Shown here one piece after another: positions 39,452 to 50,230 of a DNA stretch of 64,000 nucleotides. The notes under the pieces are model-generated. The model was not told the DNA's origin, searched no databases, and saw only the letters and a program-made list of their open reading frames with translations. The stretch is from Mycobacterium sp. 852002-10029_SCH5224772 (lineage in GTDB: Bacteria > Actinomycetota > Actinomycetes > Mycobacteriales > Mycobacteriaceae): the NCBI RefSeq assembly GCF_001667315.1, contig NZ_LZHT01000084.1, positions 124,001-188,000 of the forward strand, in the 5' to 3' direction. Positions within the stretch are counted from its first letter, which is position 1, and each line of letters opens with the position of its first letter. The translations under genes and the position numbers were made by a program.

Positions 39452-41068
39452 CTATTTCAGATCGACAGATTTCCCGGTCGCGGCCGCATGGCCCGCTCGG
39501 TACCCGAAAACCATTGCCGGACCGAGTGTTCCGCCGGCGCCGCCGTATGCCCGCCCGGTCACGCCGCCCATCGCATTGCCGGCGGCGAATAGCCCCGGTA
39601 TCGGCTCGCCGCCGACGTGCAGAACGCGCGCATCGTGATCGGTGCGCGGGCCGCCCTTGGTGCCCATCGCGCCGATGCTCACCGGCACCGCATAGTAGGG
39701 AGCGGTGTCGATCGGGCCGAGCGTCTTCCCGGCCTGTGTGGTCGCGCTGTCGTCGCCCCAGTAGCCGTCATAAGCGCTGGAACCCCGCCCGAATTCGGGG
39801 TCTTCGCCGGCGGCCACGTGACGGTTGAAGCTCTCGACGGTGCGGGTCAAACCGTCGGGGTCGATGCCGGTCTTGGCGGCCAGCTCCGTAAGGCTGGCCG
39901 ATTCGCAGAACCAGTCCGGGACGGGTTGTCCCGGTTCGATACCGAGAAATCCATAGCGCTGCAGGTGAACCGCATCGAACACCATCCATCCGCGATCGTT
40001 GACATACCCGCCGCGAGGATCCAAATAGTGGAAGGCGCCGGCCATCGAGTTGTAGTCGCACGCTTCGTTGACGAATCGCTGGCCCGCGGAGTTGACGATG
40101 ATGCTGCGCGGTCGCGTCCTTTCCAGTCGCACGCTGCGGCTGCGTGGTTTGCCCTCGATGGTGTCGCCGGGGATCTGCACGATCGGCACCCACCACGCCT
40201 CGCCCATGTTGGCCAGGTCGGCCCCGTGGGCCATCGCCATGCGCAGCCCGTCGCCGGTGTTGTTGGGCGGCGAGACAGCACCACGCATGGGGCCGCGCAG
40301 AAAGGCCTGTGCCAGAGCCGGATCCCATTCGAACCCACCGGTGCCCAGGATGATCCCGCGGCGGGCGCGAACGCTGATCGTCCGGTCCGGGAGGGCGACA
40401 CGCACCCCGGTGATCTCTTTGCCCTCGGCAATGAGTTCCTCCGCGCGCGCGTTCACCCGCGGCCTCACCCCGGCGTCCAGCAGACCCTTGAGCAACCCCG
40501 CGATCAGCGCCGTCCCGGCGACGCACAGGTGGCCGGTCCGTTCGTCGATCGCCGCGTGCAGGCGCGCCCTGGTCTCGGCGTCGAAACCGACGTTGGACCA
40601 GTCGGCCGGGAAAGATGTTATCCGCGTTGCCCATTCGCCCAATTGGGCCAGATCGAAGGGAGCCGCACTCAGCGAGCGACCGCCGGCCGGCTGTCCTCCC
40701 GGCAACTCCGGCCGATAGTCGGGAAAGCCGGTCGCGATCTCGAAGTGCAGGCCGCTGTGCGCCTCGATGAAGTCGAGCATCGCCGGGCCGGTGCGTACGA
40801 ACGTTTCGACCAGCTCGTCGTCCATGGAGCCGAGCGACTGTGCGCGCAGGTATTTCAACGCGTCGGCGGGCGTCAAATCCCCGTCGGGAGAACGGTTGTG
40901 GGCGGGGATCCACACGATGCCGCCGGACACGGCGGTGGTCCCGCCGACAGTCGCGGCCTTTTCGTAGACCTCCACCGAAGCGCCCGCCACGACCGCGGTC
41001 AGCGCGGCGGTGAGGCCGGCGCCGCCACTACCGAGCACGACGACATCGACTTCGTGGTCCCATGACAT
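39452..41068 (-). CDS. KstD-like FAD dehydrogenase 1
   Basis: The 538-residue flavoprotein has the N-terminal FAD motif VVVLGSGGAGLTAALTAVVAGASVEVYEKA. It ends with PYYAVPVSIGAMGTKGGPRTDHDARVL and GGAGGTLGPAMVFGYRAG. This is the pattern of 3-ketosteroid delta1-dehydrogenase-like enzymes, which take two hydrogens from a cyclic ketone to give an enone or a phenol. It is encoded directly after the IclR gene (26 bases), in opposite direction to the mhp-like genes. A second, different member is at 45347. The cyclic ketone substrate is unknown; a steroid is possible but not required. Confidence 0.86.
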   Translation of the reverse strand: MSWDHEVDVVVLGSGGAGLTAALTAVVAGASVEVYEKAATVGGTTAVSGGIVWIPAHNRSPDGDLTPADALKYLRAQSLGSMDDELVETFVRTGPAMLDFIEAHSGLHFEIATGFPDYRPELPGGQPAGGRSLSAAPFDLAQLGEWATRITSFPADWSNVGFDAETRARLHAAIDERTGHLCVAGTALIAGLLKGLLDAGVRPRVNARAEELIAEGKEITGVRVALPDRTISVRARRGIILGTGGFEWDPALAQAFLRGPMRGAVSPPNNTGDGLRMAMAHGADLANMGEAWWVPIVQIPGDTIEGKPRSRSVRLERTRPRSIIVNSAGQRFVNEACDYNSMAGAFHYLDPRGGYVNDRGWMVFDAVHLQRYGFLGIEPGQPVPDWFCESASLTELAAKTGIDPDGLTRTVESFNRHVAAGEDPEFGRGSSAYDGYWGDDSATTQAGKTLGPIDTAPYYAVPVSIGAMGTKGGPRTDHDARVLHVGGEPIPGLFAAGNAMGGVTGRAYGGAGGTLGPAMVFGYRAGHAAATGKSVDLK

Positions 41069-41094
41069 GGACTGTTATCCCTTCAGCTCAGTGG

Positions 41095-41802
41095 CTAGCT
41101 CAGGAGCTCGGCCAACTGCTTGGCGGCCTTGACGACCGCGTCTTTCCCGCGCATCACGACGTCTTCTCGGTGCGAGATGAGGTTGATGCACGTCGGTGGG
41201 GACGGCGCCGGGCGACGCACCCCCACGGCCAGGCCGTAGGTATTCGGTTCGATCTCGCCGTACGTCGTCACCCAGCCGCGCTCGCGCGCCCGCGAGACCA
41301 GCTCTCGCTCGCCCGGGCGCGGCGGCATGCACGCCAGCAAGGCGATGCCCGCCGCGCCGCGGTCGAGCGGGTATCGACTGCCCTCGTGAAAGGACAGCTG
41401 GTAGGCGACGTGGCTGGGCACGATGACCGCGATCGCGACCTGCTGGTCGCCCTCGGCGATGAGCAACGACACCGTTGTGCCGAGATCGTCAGCCAGCGCG
41501 CGCAACGTCGGCAGACTCAGTTGGCGCACGTTGCGGTCGAAGGACGCGCCGAGCACGGCGAGCCCGGCCGCGGGACGGTAGCGGCCGTCTTCTCCCTTGG
41601 CCACCAGCCGGAACTCGGCCAGCGTCGTGAGCAATCGGTAGGCGATGGTGCGATGCACCCCGATCTGATCGGCGAGCTGTTGCACCGTGAGCCCGGCAGG
41701 GGAGTCGGCCACCATCTGCAATGCGGACAGACCCCTGGCCAGGGTTTGCGACCCGGTGCCGGAACCCGTCACAGCCTTGACAGACCTTCCCGCGAGAGCC
41801 AA
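41095..41802 (-). CDS. IclR-family regulator
   Basis: The 235-residue protein has an N-terminal winged helix (residues about 18-78, TLARGLSALQMVADSPAGLTVQQLADQIGVHRTIAYRLLTTL) and a C-terminal IclR effector domain. The frame begins with TTG at 41802; GTG at 41772 is a good alternative because TATATA lies close to the TTG and may be the -10. IclR-type regulators such as MhpR control phenylpropionate catabolism. It probably controls the divergent mhp-like operon and the KstD-like gene behind it, through the dyad at 41816. Confidence 0.87.
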   Translation of the reverse strand: MALAGRSVKAVTGSGTGSQTLARGLSALQMVADSPAGLTVQQLADQIGVHRTIAYRLLTTLAEFRLVAKGEDGRYRPAAGLAVLGASFDRNVRQLSLPTLRALADDLGTTVSLLIAEGDQQVAIAVIVPSHVAYQLSFHEGSRYPLDRGAAGIALLACMPPRPGERELVSRARERGWVTTYGEIEPNTYGLAVGVRRPAPSPPTCINLISHREDVVMRGKDAVVKAAKQLAELLS

Positions 41803-41815
41803 GCTCTATATATAA

Positions 41816-41831
41816 CGCACATCAGTGTGCG
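41816..41831. promoter_or_regulatory. IclR-type operator
   Basis: CGCACA-TCAG-TGTGCG is a perfect 6+4+6 dyad. An overlapping second dyad, GTGTGC-N7-GCACAC, extends to about 41843. It lies 14 bases from the IclR start and 67 bases upstream of the hydrolase GTG. Confidence 0.75.
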
Positions 41832-41897
41832 ATATTAGCACACAAGGTAAGTCGAAGACGAGACGAGATTTCCCCGATCTGGAGGCCGGACAGGACC

Positions 41898-42761
41898 GTG
41901 ACGGAGTTCGAGAGCATCTGGAGCGATCTCCAGGGCGTCGCGTTTGAGCAGGGCTACCTCGACGCCGCAGGAATACGAACCCGCTACCTACGGGCCGGGG
42001 ACCCCGGCAAGCCGGTGCTGGTTCTGTTGCACGGATCGGGCGGTCACGCCGAGGCCTACGTGCGCAACCTGGCGGCCCACGCGGATCATTTCTGGACCTG
42101 GTCGATCGACATGCTGGGCCACGGTTACACCGACAAGCCGGGCCACCCGCTGGAGGTACACCACTACGTCGAGCACCTGATGACCGTGCTGCGCACCATC
42201 GGTGTCGATCGCGCGTGCGTCAGCGGTGAATCCCTCGGTGGCTGGGTGGCCGCCCGCGCGGCCGTCGACCACCCCGACGTGGTCGACCGGCTGGTGCTCA
42301 ACACCGCCGGCGGCTCGCAGGCCGATCCCGTTGTGATGCAACGGATTATCACGCTGTCCATGGCGGCCGCCGAGGATCCCACCTGGGAAACGGTTCAAGC
42401 TCGGATCAAGTGGCTGATGGCCGACAAGTCCCAGGACTATGACGACCTGGTCGCCAGTCGCCAGCGCGTCTACCGGCAACCGGGATTCGTCTCGGCCATG
42501 CGCGACATCATGGCGTTGCAGGATCCCGAGATTCGGGCGCGCAACATCCTCGGCCCGGCCGAATACGGCTCGATCATCGCCCCGACGCTGGTGCTCTGGA
42601 CCAGTGACGACCCGACCGCCGATGTCACGGAAGGCCGGCGCATCGCGTCGATGATCCCGGGCGCGCGCTTCGAGGTGATGCCCGGCTGCGGCCACTGGCC
42701 GCAGTACGAGGACGCCAAGACCTTCAACCGCCTCCATCTCGATTTCCTGCTGGGCCGCTGA
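41898..42761 (+). CDS. Meta-cleavage product hydrolase, MhpC-like
   Basis: The 287-residue alpha/beta hydrolase has [13 protein letters not shown] (oxyanion loop) near residue 46, nucleophile Ser in SGESLGGW near 113, Asp in [14 protein letters not shown] and His in GCGHWPQYE. These features match carbon-carbon hydrolases that cut the product of extradiol ring cleavage (MhpC, BphD, HsaD). The next two genes are MhpA- and MhpB-like, which supports that role. It starts with GTG and overlaps mhpA as TGATG. Confidence 0.85.
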   Translation: MTEFESIWSDLQGVAFEQGYLDAAGIRTRYLRAGDPGKPVLVLLHGSGGHAEAYVRNLAAHADHFWTWSIDMLGHGYTDKPGHPLEVHHYVEHLMTVLRTIGVDRACVSGESLGGWVAARAAVDHPDVVDRLVLNTAGGSQADPVVMQRIITLSMAAAEDPTWETVQARIKWLMADKSQDYDDLVASRQRVYRQPGFVSAMRDIMALQDPEIRARNILGPAEYGSIIAPTLVLWTSDDPTADVTEGRRIASMIPGARFEVMPGCGHWPQYEDAKTFNRLHLDFLLGR

Positions 42762-44485
42762 TGGCCGCTCCGGGGCAAGGGACACCTGACACCGAGACCG
42801 ACGTACTCGTCGTCGGTGCGGGCCCGGTCGGTTTGACCCTGGCCAACATCCTTGGCCTGCAAGGCATCCGCACGATCGTGGTCGAGGAGCGCGACACCCT
42901 CATCGACTACCCCCGCGGGGTGGGACTGGACGATGAGTCGTTGCGCACGTTCCAGTCGATCGGCCTTGTCGAGCGGGTGCTGCCGCACACGGTGCCCAAC
43001 CAGATTCTGCGCTTCATGGACGCCAAGCGCCGCGTGCTCGCCGAAATGGCCCCGCCCGACGCGCGTTTCGGATGGCCGAAGCGAAATGGATTCGTGCAGC
43101 CGCTCGTCGATGCGGAACTGCTTTCCGGCCTGGACCGATTCGAACATGTCCAGGTGCGGTGGGGTAGCCCGATGACGGGGTGCCGGGAAGACGCCGACGG
43201 GGTCACCGTCGAGTTCGGTGGCGGCGCCGAGAACAACGGCGACACAACGCGGCTGCGGGCACGATACGTGGTCGGCTGCGACGGCGGCCGCAGCATGACC
43301 CGCCGCGTGATGGGTGTGTCGTTCGACGGGACGACGTCCTCGACGCGGTGGCTGGTGGTCGACATCGCCAACGACCCGCTCGGGCATCCGAACAGCGAGG
43401 TCGGCGCCGACCCCGAACGCCCGTACGCCTCGATCTCCATCGCCCACGGAATCCGCCGCTTCGAGTTCATGATTCACGCCGGCGAGACCGACGAACAGGC
43501 GGAGGACCCGGCCTTCCTGCAACAGATGCTGGCCCGAATGGTGCCCCACCCCGACCGGGTCGACGTGATCCGGCGCCGGGTCTATACCCACCACTCGCGG
43601 ATCGCCAACGCGTTCCGCCAGGGCCGGCTGCTGCTCGCCGGCGACGCCGCGCACCTGATGCCCGTGTGGCAGGGTCAGGGCTACAACAGCGGGATCCGCG
43701 ACGCCGCGAATTTGGGCTGGAAGCTCGCGGCGGTGGTGAGTGGTCACGCCGACGACAAGCTGCTGGACACCTATGACGTGGAGCGCCGCAAGCATGCGCG
43801 CGCGATGATCGACCTGTCCACCATGGTGGGCCGTGTGATTTCGCCGACCAACCGCCGGGTCGCCGGCGCGCGGGACCTGCTCGTGCGGTCGGCGTCAATC
43901 GTGCCGTCGCTCAAGCGATATGTGTTGGAGATGCGGTTCAAGCCCATGCCGCGCTACGAGCACGGAGCCGTCGTCCACGCCGCGCCCGGCCGTGCGGATT
44001 CGCCGGTCGGGACGCTGTTCATCCAGCCGCGAGTCGACACCCGAGACCAACAGGATGTGCTGCTCGACGACGTGCTCGGCACGTGGTTCGCCGTGCTGTG
44101 CTGGAACAACAATCCCCGCAAACTTCTCGGCGAAGCCGCCTTCGCAAGCTGGAAAGCGCTGGGTGCGCGCTTCTTTGCGCTACGGCCGGTGACGCAGTTG
44201 CACTGGACCGGGCACGACGACCCCGATGTCGTGGTCGTCGGCGATCGGCGCGGTGACCTCAAATCGTGGTTCGACACCCATTCCGATTCGGTGTTGTTTT
44301 TGCGCCCCGACCGGTGCATCGCGGGCGCGTGCATCGCTCAGCGCACCCCCGACCTGAGCGCCGCGCTCTTTGACACGCTGACCCTGACGCCAAAAGGGGG
44401 TGAATTGCAAAGTGGCACTGGCTCTGTGCTGTATGTCGCACAGCCCGCTCCTGAGTCTTCCGGGGCCGTCGCAGGACCTGCTTGA
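42761..44485 (+). CDS. mhpA: 3-(3-hydroxyphenyl)propionate hydroxylase-like flavoprotein
   Basis: The 574-residue flavin monooxygenase has the FAD motif [16 protein letters not shown] near residue 13, the DG motif [15 protein letters not shown] near 172, the GD motif [33 protein letters not shown] near 290, and a C-terminal thioredoxin-like part. It is strongly like MhpA, which hydroxylates 3-(3-hydroxyphenyl)propionate to the 2,3-dihydroxy form using NADH and O2. The next gene, a MhpB-like extradiol dioxygenase, would cleave that catechol. The true substrate may be a substituted analogue. Confidence 0.9.
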   Translation: MAAPGQGTPDTETDVLVVGAGPVGLTLANILGLQGIRTIVVEERDTLIDYPRGVGLDDESLRTFQSIGLVERVLPHTVPNQILRFMDAKRRVLAEMAPPDARFGWPKRNGFVQPLVDAELLSGLDRFEHVQVRWGSPMTGCREDADGVTVEFGGGAENNGDTTRLRARYVVGCDGGRSMTRRVMGVSFDGTTSSTRWLVVDIANDPLGHPNSEVGADPERPYASISIAHGIRRFEFMIHAGETDEQAEDPAFLQQMLARMVPHPDRVDVIRRRVYTHHSRIANAFRQGRLLLAGDAAHLMPVWQGQGYNSGIRDAANLGWKLAAVVSGHADDKLLDTYDVERRKHARAMIDLSTMVGRVISPTNRRVAGARDLLVRSASIVPSLKRYVLEMRFKPMPRYEHGAVVHAAPGRADSPVGTLFIQPRVDTRDQQDVLLDDVLGTWFAVLCWNNNPRKLLGEAAFASWKALGARFFALRPVTQLHWTGHDDPDVVVVGDRRGDLKSWFDTHSDSVLFLRPDRCIAGACIAQRTPDLSAALFDTLTLTPKGGELQSGTGSVLYVAQPAPESSGAVAGPA

Positions 44486-45350
44486 CGACATCGAGGGCGC
44501 AATCGCCGAGGCGCGAGGATTCGTCGAAGATTTCGATCCCGAACTCGTCGTCACCTTCTCCCCGGATCACTACAACGGGTTCTTCTACAAAGTGATGCCC
44601 CCGTTCTGTATCGGCACCAGCGCCACCGGAGTCGGCGATTACGGCACCCATGCCGGCCCGCTGGACGTGCCGGAGGAGCTCGCCGTCGATTGCGCAAAGG
44701 CCATCCTCGACGCGGGCGTCGACATCGCGGTATCGGCCAGCATGGACGTGGATCACGGTACGGTCCAGCCGCTCGAAAAGCTGTTCGGTGACGCCACTTC
44801 GCGTCCCGTCATCCCGATCTTCGTCAACGCGATCGGGGTGCCGCTGGGCCCAATGCATCGCTGCCGGGCGCTCGGTGCCGCCGTCGGCAACTATCTGGCC
44901 AGCCTGGACAAGCGAGTCCTGCTGCTGGGTTCCGGTGGGCTCTCGCACAGCCCGCCCGTGCCGACGTTGGCGGCCGCGGCCCCGCCCGTGCTGGAGCGGA
45001 TCGTGCACGGCCGGCCGATGACATCCGAGCAGCGCCAGGCGCGGCAGGCGGCCGTCATCGATGCGGCCAAGAACTTCGCCGCCGGAGACAGTGACCTGCA
45101 ACCACTCAACCCGACGTGGGACCACCGATTCCTGGAGATCATCGACGGTGGATGGCTGAGTGAATTGGATCAGTGGTCGAACTCGTTCGTGGCCCACGAG
45201 GGTGGCAGTTCCGCACACGAAATCCGCACGTGGGTGGCGGCATTCGGAGCGCTGGAGGCCGCGGGACCCTACGAAACTACGGGACGCTACTACAAACCCG
45301 CTCCCGAATTGATCGCCGGTTTCGCCATCAGAACGGCACTTCCGAAATGA
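44412..45350 (+). CDS. mhpB: 2,3-dihydroxyphenylpropionate 1,2-dioxygenase-like (LigB fold)
   Basis: The 312-residue protein closely resembles E. coli MhpB in the stretches [58 protein letters not shown] and [14 protein letters not shown]. These include the His ligands and catalytic His of class III extradiol dioxygenases. It opens the ring of a 3-carboxyethyl-type catechol. GTG at 44412 aligns with the MhpB N-terminus; GTG at 44400 is also possible. It overlaps the end of mhpA by 74 bases, so the two must be co-translated. The hydratase and aldolase of the pathway (MhpD/E) are not in the window. Confidence 0.92.
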   Translation: MALALCCMSHSPLLSLPGPSQDLLDDIEGAIAEARGFVEDFDPELVVTFSPDHYNGFFYKVMPPFCIGTSATGVGDYGTHAGPLDVPEELAVDCAKAILDAGVDIAVSASMDVDHGTVQPLEKLFGDATSRPVIPIFVNAIGVPLGPMHRCRALGAAVGNYLASLDKRVLLLGSGGLSHSPPVPTLAAAAPPVLERIVHGRPMTSEQRQARQAAVIDAAKNFAAGDSDLQPLNPTWDHRFLEIIDGGWLSELDQWSNSFVAHEGGSSAHEIRTWVAAFGALEAAGPYETTGRYYKPAPELIAGFAIRTALPK

Positions 45351-47086
45351 CGGACGCAGTGGACGATTTCGATCACGTTGTCGATGTACTCATCGTCGGA
45401 TCGGGCGGTGGAGGCATGACGGCCGCCCTGACCGCCCAGGCCGCCGGGCTCGACGTCTTGGTGGTCGAAAAGTCTTCCCACTTCGGGGGTTCTACCGCGT
45501 TGTCCGGAGGCGGCATCTGGGTTCCCGGGGCGCCCGCGCAGCGCCGGGAGGGTTACGCGCCCGCACCCGAGGGTGTGGTCGGCTACCTCAAGCAGATCAC
45601 CGAAGGCCTGGTCAGCGAGGCCCGGATACGGCAATACGTCGAAGCCGCGCCGCAAATGCTCGAATTCCTGGAGCAGCTGTCCGACTGGTTCGAATTCGTC
45701 TGGAAGCCAGGGTATGCCGACTACTACCCGGAGCTGCCCGGCGGCTCCGAACTCGGCAGCACCATCAACGTTCCCCCCATCGACCTGCGCACGTTGGGCG
45801 CCGACGAGCAGCAGCTGCTGCAGCCGCTGGCGCTGGCTCCCAGGGGAATCTGGTTGGGCCCCAAGGAACTGCGAACCTTCTACCGGATCCGCCAGTCATG
45901 GGCCGGCAAAGGCGTATTGCTCAAGCTGATCGCGCGGATGGTCAGGGCCAGGGTCTTCGGCGAGCGGATGGCCGCGATCGGACAGTCGCTAACGGCCCGG
46001 CTCAGATTGGCGCTGAGGGAACGCGGCATCCCGCTGTGGCTGAACGCGCCGATGATCGAGTTGCTCGCCGACGCCGACGCAGCGGTGACCGGCGCGGTGG
46101 TGGAAACCGACGGCAAGTCCCAGCGGATCGGAGCGCGGTGCGGCGTGATCCTGGCATCCGGCGGATTTGACCACGACCTCGCCTGGCGCAAGGAGCTTCT
46201 CCCCGAGGTGGACCAGGACTGGAGCTTCGGCAACCCGGCGGCGATGGGCGACGGCATCCGCGCGGCGCAACAGGTCGGCGCCGCGACGGACCTGCTCGAC
46301 GAAGCCTGGTGGTTCCCGGCGATCCAATGGCCGGACGGCCGCATGCAATTCATGCTCAACGAACGGATGATGCCGGCGCAATTCATCGTCAACGGCGCCG
46401 GTAAGCGCTTCATCAACGAAGCGGCCCCATACATGGATTTCGGGCACGCCATGATCGAGGGCCAAAGATCCGGCGTCACCCATATCCCGTGCTGGCTGAT
46501 CACCGACCATCGGTCATTCAATCGCTACGTCGTCGGGGGACACCTGCCGATACCGAAAATCCCGCTGGCGCCGGTGCCCACCGGTCGCAAGATTCCAACG
46601 GCCTGGCTGGAATCGGGTGTGGTGAAGGCGGCGACGACGTGGGATGAAATGGCGGCCAAGATCGGCGTGCCCGCGGCTCAGCTTGCCGAAACCGCCAGCC
46701 GCTTCAACGAACTCGCCCGCAAGGGCCACGACGACGATTTCAACCGCGGCGACAGCGTGTACGACAACTACTACGGCGACCACACCTTGCCCAATCCGAA
46801 CTTGTATCCACTGGGCGATCCGCCGTACTACGCCTTCCGGATCGTCCTCGGGGACCTCGGGACCTCGGGCGGCCTGCGCACCGACGAACACGCCCGCGTC
46901 CTGCGGGCCGACGACACCGTGGTGCCGGGACTCTACGCGGTGGGCAACACCTCCGCGCCGGTGATGGGCCGCAGCTACGCCGGCGCCGGTGCGACCATCG
47001 GCCCAGCGATGACCTTCGGTTATGTCGCGGCGAAACACGTTGCGGCCCAAGCAGCCAATCGAGCCGTTAATACTCATAGGAGGTAA
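45347..47086 (+). CDS. KstD-like FAD dehydrogenase 2
   Basis: The 579-residue flavoprotein has the FAD motif [29 protein letters not shown], the segment [13 protein letters not shown], and the C-terminal [28 protein letters not shown] followed by [16 protein letters not shown]. This is a second 3-ketosteroid-dehydrogenase-like enzyme, distinct from that at 39452. The ATG overlaps the mhpB stop as ATGA, so it is made together with the ring-cleavage enzymes. It may aromatise a cyclohexenone-type ring ahead of MhpA. That step is inference. Confidence 0.88.
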   Translation: MTDAVDDFDHVVDVLIVGSGGGGMTAALTAQAAGLDVLVVEKSSHFGGSTALSGGGIWVPGAPAQRREGYAPAPEGVVGYLKQITEGLVSEARIRQYVEAAPQMLEFLEQLSDWFEFVWKPGYADYYPELPGGSELGSTINVPPIDLRTLGADEQQLLQPLALAPRGIWLGPKELRTFYRIRQSWAGKGVLLKLIARMVRARVFGERMAAIGQSLTARLRLALRERGIPLWLNAPMIELLADADAAVTGAVVETDGKSQRIGARCGVILASGGFDHDLAWRKELLPEVDQDWSFGNPAAMGDGIRAAQQVGAATDLLDEAWWFPAIQWPDGRMQFMLNERMMPAQFIVNGAGKRFINEAAPYMDFGHAMIEGQRSGVTHIPCWLITDHRSFNRYVVGGHLPIPKIPLAPVPTGRKIPTAWLESGVVKAATTWDEMAAKIGVPAAQLAETASRFNELARKGHDDDFNRGDSVYDNYYGDHTLPNPNLYPLGDPPYYAFRIVLGDLGTSGGLRTDEHARVLRADDTVVPGLYAVGNTSAPVMGRSYAGAGATIGPAMTFGYVAAKHVAAQAANRAVNTHRR

Positions 47087-47088
47087 CA

Positions 47089-48390
47089 ATGAAAATCTCG
47101 CTGTTCTACGAATTCGCCCTGCCGCGGCCCTGGGCGCCCGACGACGAGCACATCATGATGCAGGACTGCCTCGATGAGGTCGAGGCCGCCGACAAAGCTG
47201 GCTTCTCCACCGTGTGGCTGACCGAGCATCACTTCCTCGAGGAGTACTGCCACTCGACGGCGCCGGAGATCTTCTTGGCCGCGGCCAGCCAGCGGACCAA
47301 GAACATTCGCCTCGGGTTCGGCATCATGCACCTGCCGCCCGTGGTCAACCACCCCGCGCGGGTCGCCGAACGCATCGCCACGCTGGACCTGCTCTCCAAC
47401 GGCCGCGTCGAGTTCGGCACCGGGGAATCGTCGTCGGTCGGTGAGCTGGGCGGGTTCAACATCGACCCCGCCGACAAGCGGGCCCAGTGGGAGGAGGCCC
47501 TCGAGGTCTCGATCCGCTGCATGATCGAAGAGCCCTTCACCGGCTTCAACGGCGAGCACGTGCAGATGCCGGCGCGCAACGTCGTTCCCAAGCCGCTGCA
47601 AAGGCCGCATCCGCCCGTCTGGGTCGCTTGCACGCGGCCCGCCAGCGTGCAGATGGCCGCCCAAAAAGCCATCGGCGCTTTGAGCTTCGCCTACACGGGC
47701 CCCGGCCCGCTGACCGAGCGGGTCAACGGCTACTACAAGGAATTCGAAGAGAACGGCGTCCCCGTCACCCCGCTAATCAACCCGAACATCCTCGCCATCG
47801 GCGGCGACCTGTCGATGATGGTGGCCAAGACCGACGAGCAGGCGTTGCAGCGGCTCGGGCAGGGCGGCGGGTTCTTCTCGTTCGGCATCATGCACTACTA
47901 CATGACCGGGGTGCACACGCCCGGGCGGACCGGAGTGTGGCAGCGCTATCTCGAAGAGGTCGAAAAGGATCCGACGCTGGCGTACGGGCCGGGGCGGGGT
48001 GCCATCGGGTCGCCGGCCACGGTGCGCGAATTCCTGCGCGGCTACGAAGAAAGCGGCGTCGACGAGATCATCCTGCTGCTCAACCCACGCAGCCACGAGG
48101 GCACCATGGAATCCATCGAGCTGATGGGCAAAGAGGTGCTTCCCGAATTCATCGAGCGCGACGCAAAGGCGGTGGCCGACAAGGCCACCCGGCTGGCGCC
48201 CGTCATCGAAAAGGTGGAGGCCCGCCGGCCGAAATCGACCGCACCACAGTTCGACGAGGCTTACTCGTTTGGTGGACTGCCCACCGGCCGTGGCGGTAAG
48301 TTCACCGCAAGCGAGATCCCCGAAGCGATGGCGGAGATCAACGAAGGCCGCGTGCAGGCGGCGCAGCGGGCGAAGGACCAGCAGAAGTAG
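47089..48390 (+). CDS. Luciferase-like flavin oxidoreductase
   Basis: The 433-residue protein is a luciferase-like oxygenase or oxidoreductase with LFYEFALPRPW at the N-terminus, VWLTEHHFLEEYCHSTAPEIFLAAASQRT near residue 43, LSNGRVEFGTGESS near 103 and a C-terminal extension of about 60 residues. It is nearer to the flavin-dependent LLM group than the F420 enzyme at 21702. A strong GGAGG site precedes the ATG. It follows KstD-like 2 by two bases. It could be a Baeyer-Villiger-type or hydroxylating oxygenase in the ring pathway. Confidence 0.82.
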   Translation: MKISLFYEFALPRPWAPDDEHIMMQDCLDEVEAADKAGFSTVWLTEHHFLEEYCHSTAPEIFLAAASQRTKNIRLGFGIMHLPPVVNHPARVAERIATLDLLSNGRVEFGTGESSSVGELGGFNIDPADKRAQWEEALEVSIRCMIEEPFTGFNGEHVQMPARNVVPKPLQRPHPPVWVACTRPASVQMAAQKAIGALSFAYTGPGPLTERVNGYYKEFEENGVPVTPLINPNILAIGGDLSMMVAKTDEQALQRLGQGGGFFSFGIMHYYMTGVHTPGRTGVWQRYLEEVEKDPTLAYGPGRGAIGSPATVREFLRGYEESGVDEIILLLNPRSHEGTMESIELMGKEVLPEFIERDAKAVADKATRLAPVIEKVEARRPKSTAPQFDEAYSFGGLPTGRGGKFTASEIPEAMAEINEGRVQAAQRAKDQQK

Positions 48391-48423
48391 AGCCAGAGTT
48401 CTACCAGGATTTCGAGGCGAGCC

Positions 48424-49254
48424 TTGGGAGAGATCGACGAGCTGTGGCGCTACGACGGCCGCCGGGCGGTGGTGACCGGATGCGCCTCGGGCATCGGCGA
48501 ATACGTGGTACGCCAGCTCACCGACCTGGGGGCCGATGTCGTCGGATTGGACAAACGCCGACCCGACTTCGGACTCGGCGCGTTCCATGAGGTCGACCTG
48601 GCCGATGCGGCGTCCATCGATCGCGCGGTGGCATCCATCGACGGGCCGGTCGATGCGCTGTTCAACGTCGCCGGGGTCTCCTCCGGCGTCGGCGACCCCA
48701 AGCTGATCGTCACGATCAACTTCTTGGGGTTACGCCACCTCACCGAGGCGCTGGTCCCGAAGATGCCCGCGGGGTCGTCCGTCGTCAGCGTGTCCTCGCT
48801 CGCGGCGGCCGCCTACCGGGAACATCTTCACGAAGTGGCGCCGTTGCTCGACACCGCGACCATGGCGGACGGCGTCGATTGGTGCGATCGGCATCCCGAC
48901 GCGCTGGGCACCGGCTACCAGCTGTCCAAGGAAGCCATCATCCTGTACACCATGCGCAGCGCCACGCCGCTGGGCGCCCGGGGGATCCGCATCAACTGCA
49001 CGGGGCCCGGGGTCACCGAGACGCCGATCCTGGACCAGCTACGCAGGGCATACGGGCAGGGCTTCCTCGACGACATCCCCAAGCCGCTGGGTCGTGTTTC
49101 CGAACCCGCGGAACAGGCCGCGGTGCTGCTCTTCCTGAATAGCCGTGCGGCCAGTTATATTTCGGGTCAGGTCGTGTGGGTCGACGGCGGAAACGTGGGC
49201 GCCGCGATCGCCCGTGAACTCGAGGAGGGACGGGCGCATGGCCGACTTGACTGA
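48424..49254 (+). CDS. SDR, coniferyl-alcohol-dehydrogenase-like
   Basis: The 276-residue protein has cofactor motif VVTGCASGIGEYVVRQL near residue 16, NVAGVS near 81, catalytic Ser in VSVSSLAAAA and Tyr-x3-Lys in GYQLSKEA. The short insertion before the Tyr is typical of 3-alpha-hydroxysteroid and coniferyl alcohol dehydrogenase-like SDRs. It should oxidise a ring-linked secondary or benzylic alcohol. It begins with TTG after a GAGGCGAG site and overlaps the cyclase gene. Confidence 0.85.
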   Translation: MGEIDELWRYDGRRAVVTGCASGIGEYVVRQLTDLGADVVGLDKRRPDFGLGAFHEVDLADAASIDRAVASIDGPVDALFNVAGVSSGVGDPKLIVTINFLGLRHLTEALVPKMPAGSSVVSVSSLAAAAYREHLHEVAPLLDTATMADGVDWCDRHPDALGTGYQLSKEAIILYTMRSATPLGARGIRINCTGPGVTETPILDQLRRAYGQGFLDDIPKPLGRVSEPAEQAAVLLFLNSRAASYISGQVVWVDGGNVGAAIARELEEGRAHGRLD

Positions 49255-50230
49255 TTTTCGGCGGGTCGCGCGCGACGTCTCCAATTGGGGCCGCTGGGGT
49301 GACGACGACGAGCTCGGCACGCTGAACTTCATCACCGCGGAAAAGGTCGCCCAGGCGGCGAGCCTGGTCCGGCACGGCAGGGTCTTTCCGCTCGGCGTGG
49401 ACTTCGGCGCGTCGGGCCCGCAGGGCGCCTTCGAATATCGGCACAACCCCGTCCATATCATGACCATCGATGGCGGCGACGCGAAGACGCTGGCCCAGTA
49501 CGGCCCGGGCTGGGCGAGCAACCCAATAGCCCAGCAGCTCAGCAGTTACATGGGCGACGACAATCCGTTCCGCTTCAACGACGACTTGATCATCATGCCG
49601 TTACAGGCGGCAAGTCAGTGGGACGCGTTGTCGCACGTCTACTACGACGAGCAGCTCTACAACGGCTTCCGAGCGGATTCGGTGACCAGCTTGGGCGCCG
49701 TGCATTGCGGAATCGACAAGGTGGACGGCAAGGGCATTGCTTCGAGAGGCGTGCTGCTGGATCTGGTCCGCCACCGGAATGCGGAAGTCTTTCTCGAGCA
49801 GGGGAATCCGATCACACCCGAAGAGTTGGACGATGCCGCACGCGCACAGGGCGTGCGGATCGAACGCGGTGACATCGTGCTGATCCGGACCGGTTGGTGG
49901 ACGAGGTTCGCGCAGACCGGGGACAAGACCGCTTCCTTCTCCGGACTGGACTGGAGCTGCGCCTCGTGGCTGCACGACCACGAGGTCGCCGCCGTCGCGT
50001 CCGACAACCTGCAGGTCGAGGACCTGGTCTCGGGAGTAGAGGGCGTATTCCTGCCCCTGCATCTGCTCTGCCTGCGCGACATGGGAATGATGTTTGGCGA
50101 GTACTGGGATCTCACCTCGCTGGCCGAGGACTGCGCCGCCGATGGCGTCTACGAATTCCAGCTCGTCGCCCCGCCACTGAGAGTCGTTGGTGCAGTGGGA
50201 TCCCCGGTCAACCCGATTGCGATCAAATGA
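49238..50230 (+). CDS. Cyclase-family (kynurenine formamidase-like) hydrolase
   Basis: The 330-residue protein is a PF04199-type cyclase with NWGRWGDDDELGTLNFIT near the N-terminus, the metal motif QWDALSHVYYDEQLYNG near residue 127, and IVLIRTGWWTRF near 210. Related enzymes hydrolyse cyclic or amide bonds; kynurenine formamidase and isatin hydrolase are examples. The ATG has GAGGAGGGA upstream and overlaps the SDR end by 17 bases. In this operon it may open a lactone or cyclic dione. The substrate is unknown. Confidence 0.85.
   Translation: MADLTDFRRVARDVSNWGRWGDDDELGTLNFITAEKVAQAASLVRHGRVFPLGVDFGASGPQGAFEYRHNPVHIMTIDGGDAKTLAQYGPGWASNPIAQQLSSYMGDDNPFRFNDDLIIMPLQAASQWDALSHVYYDEQLYNGFRADSVTSLGAVHCGIDKVDGKGIASRGVLLDLVRHRNAEVFLEQGNPITPEELDDAARAQGVRIERGDIVLIRTGWWTRFAQTGDKTASFSGLDWSCASWLHDHEVAAVASDNLQVEDLVSGVEGVFLPLHLLCLRDMGMMFGEYWDLTSLAEDCAADGVYEFQLVAPPLRVVGAVGSPVNPIAIK

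Noticed and set aside
39617..41065. Plus-strand open frame of 482 codons opposite KstD-like gene 1
   Set aside because: It is antisense to a well-conserved flavoprotein and has no recognisable domain.
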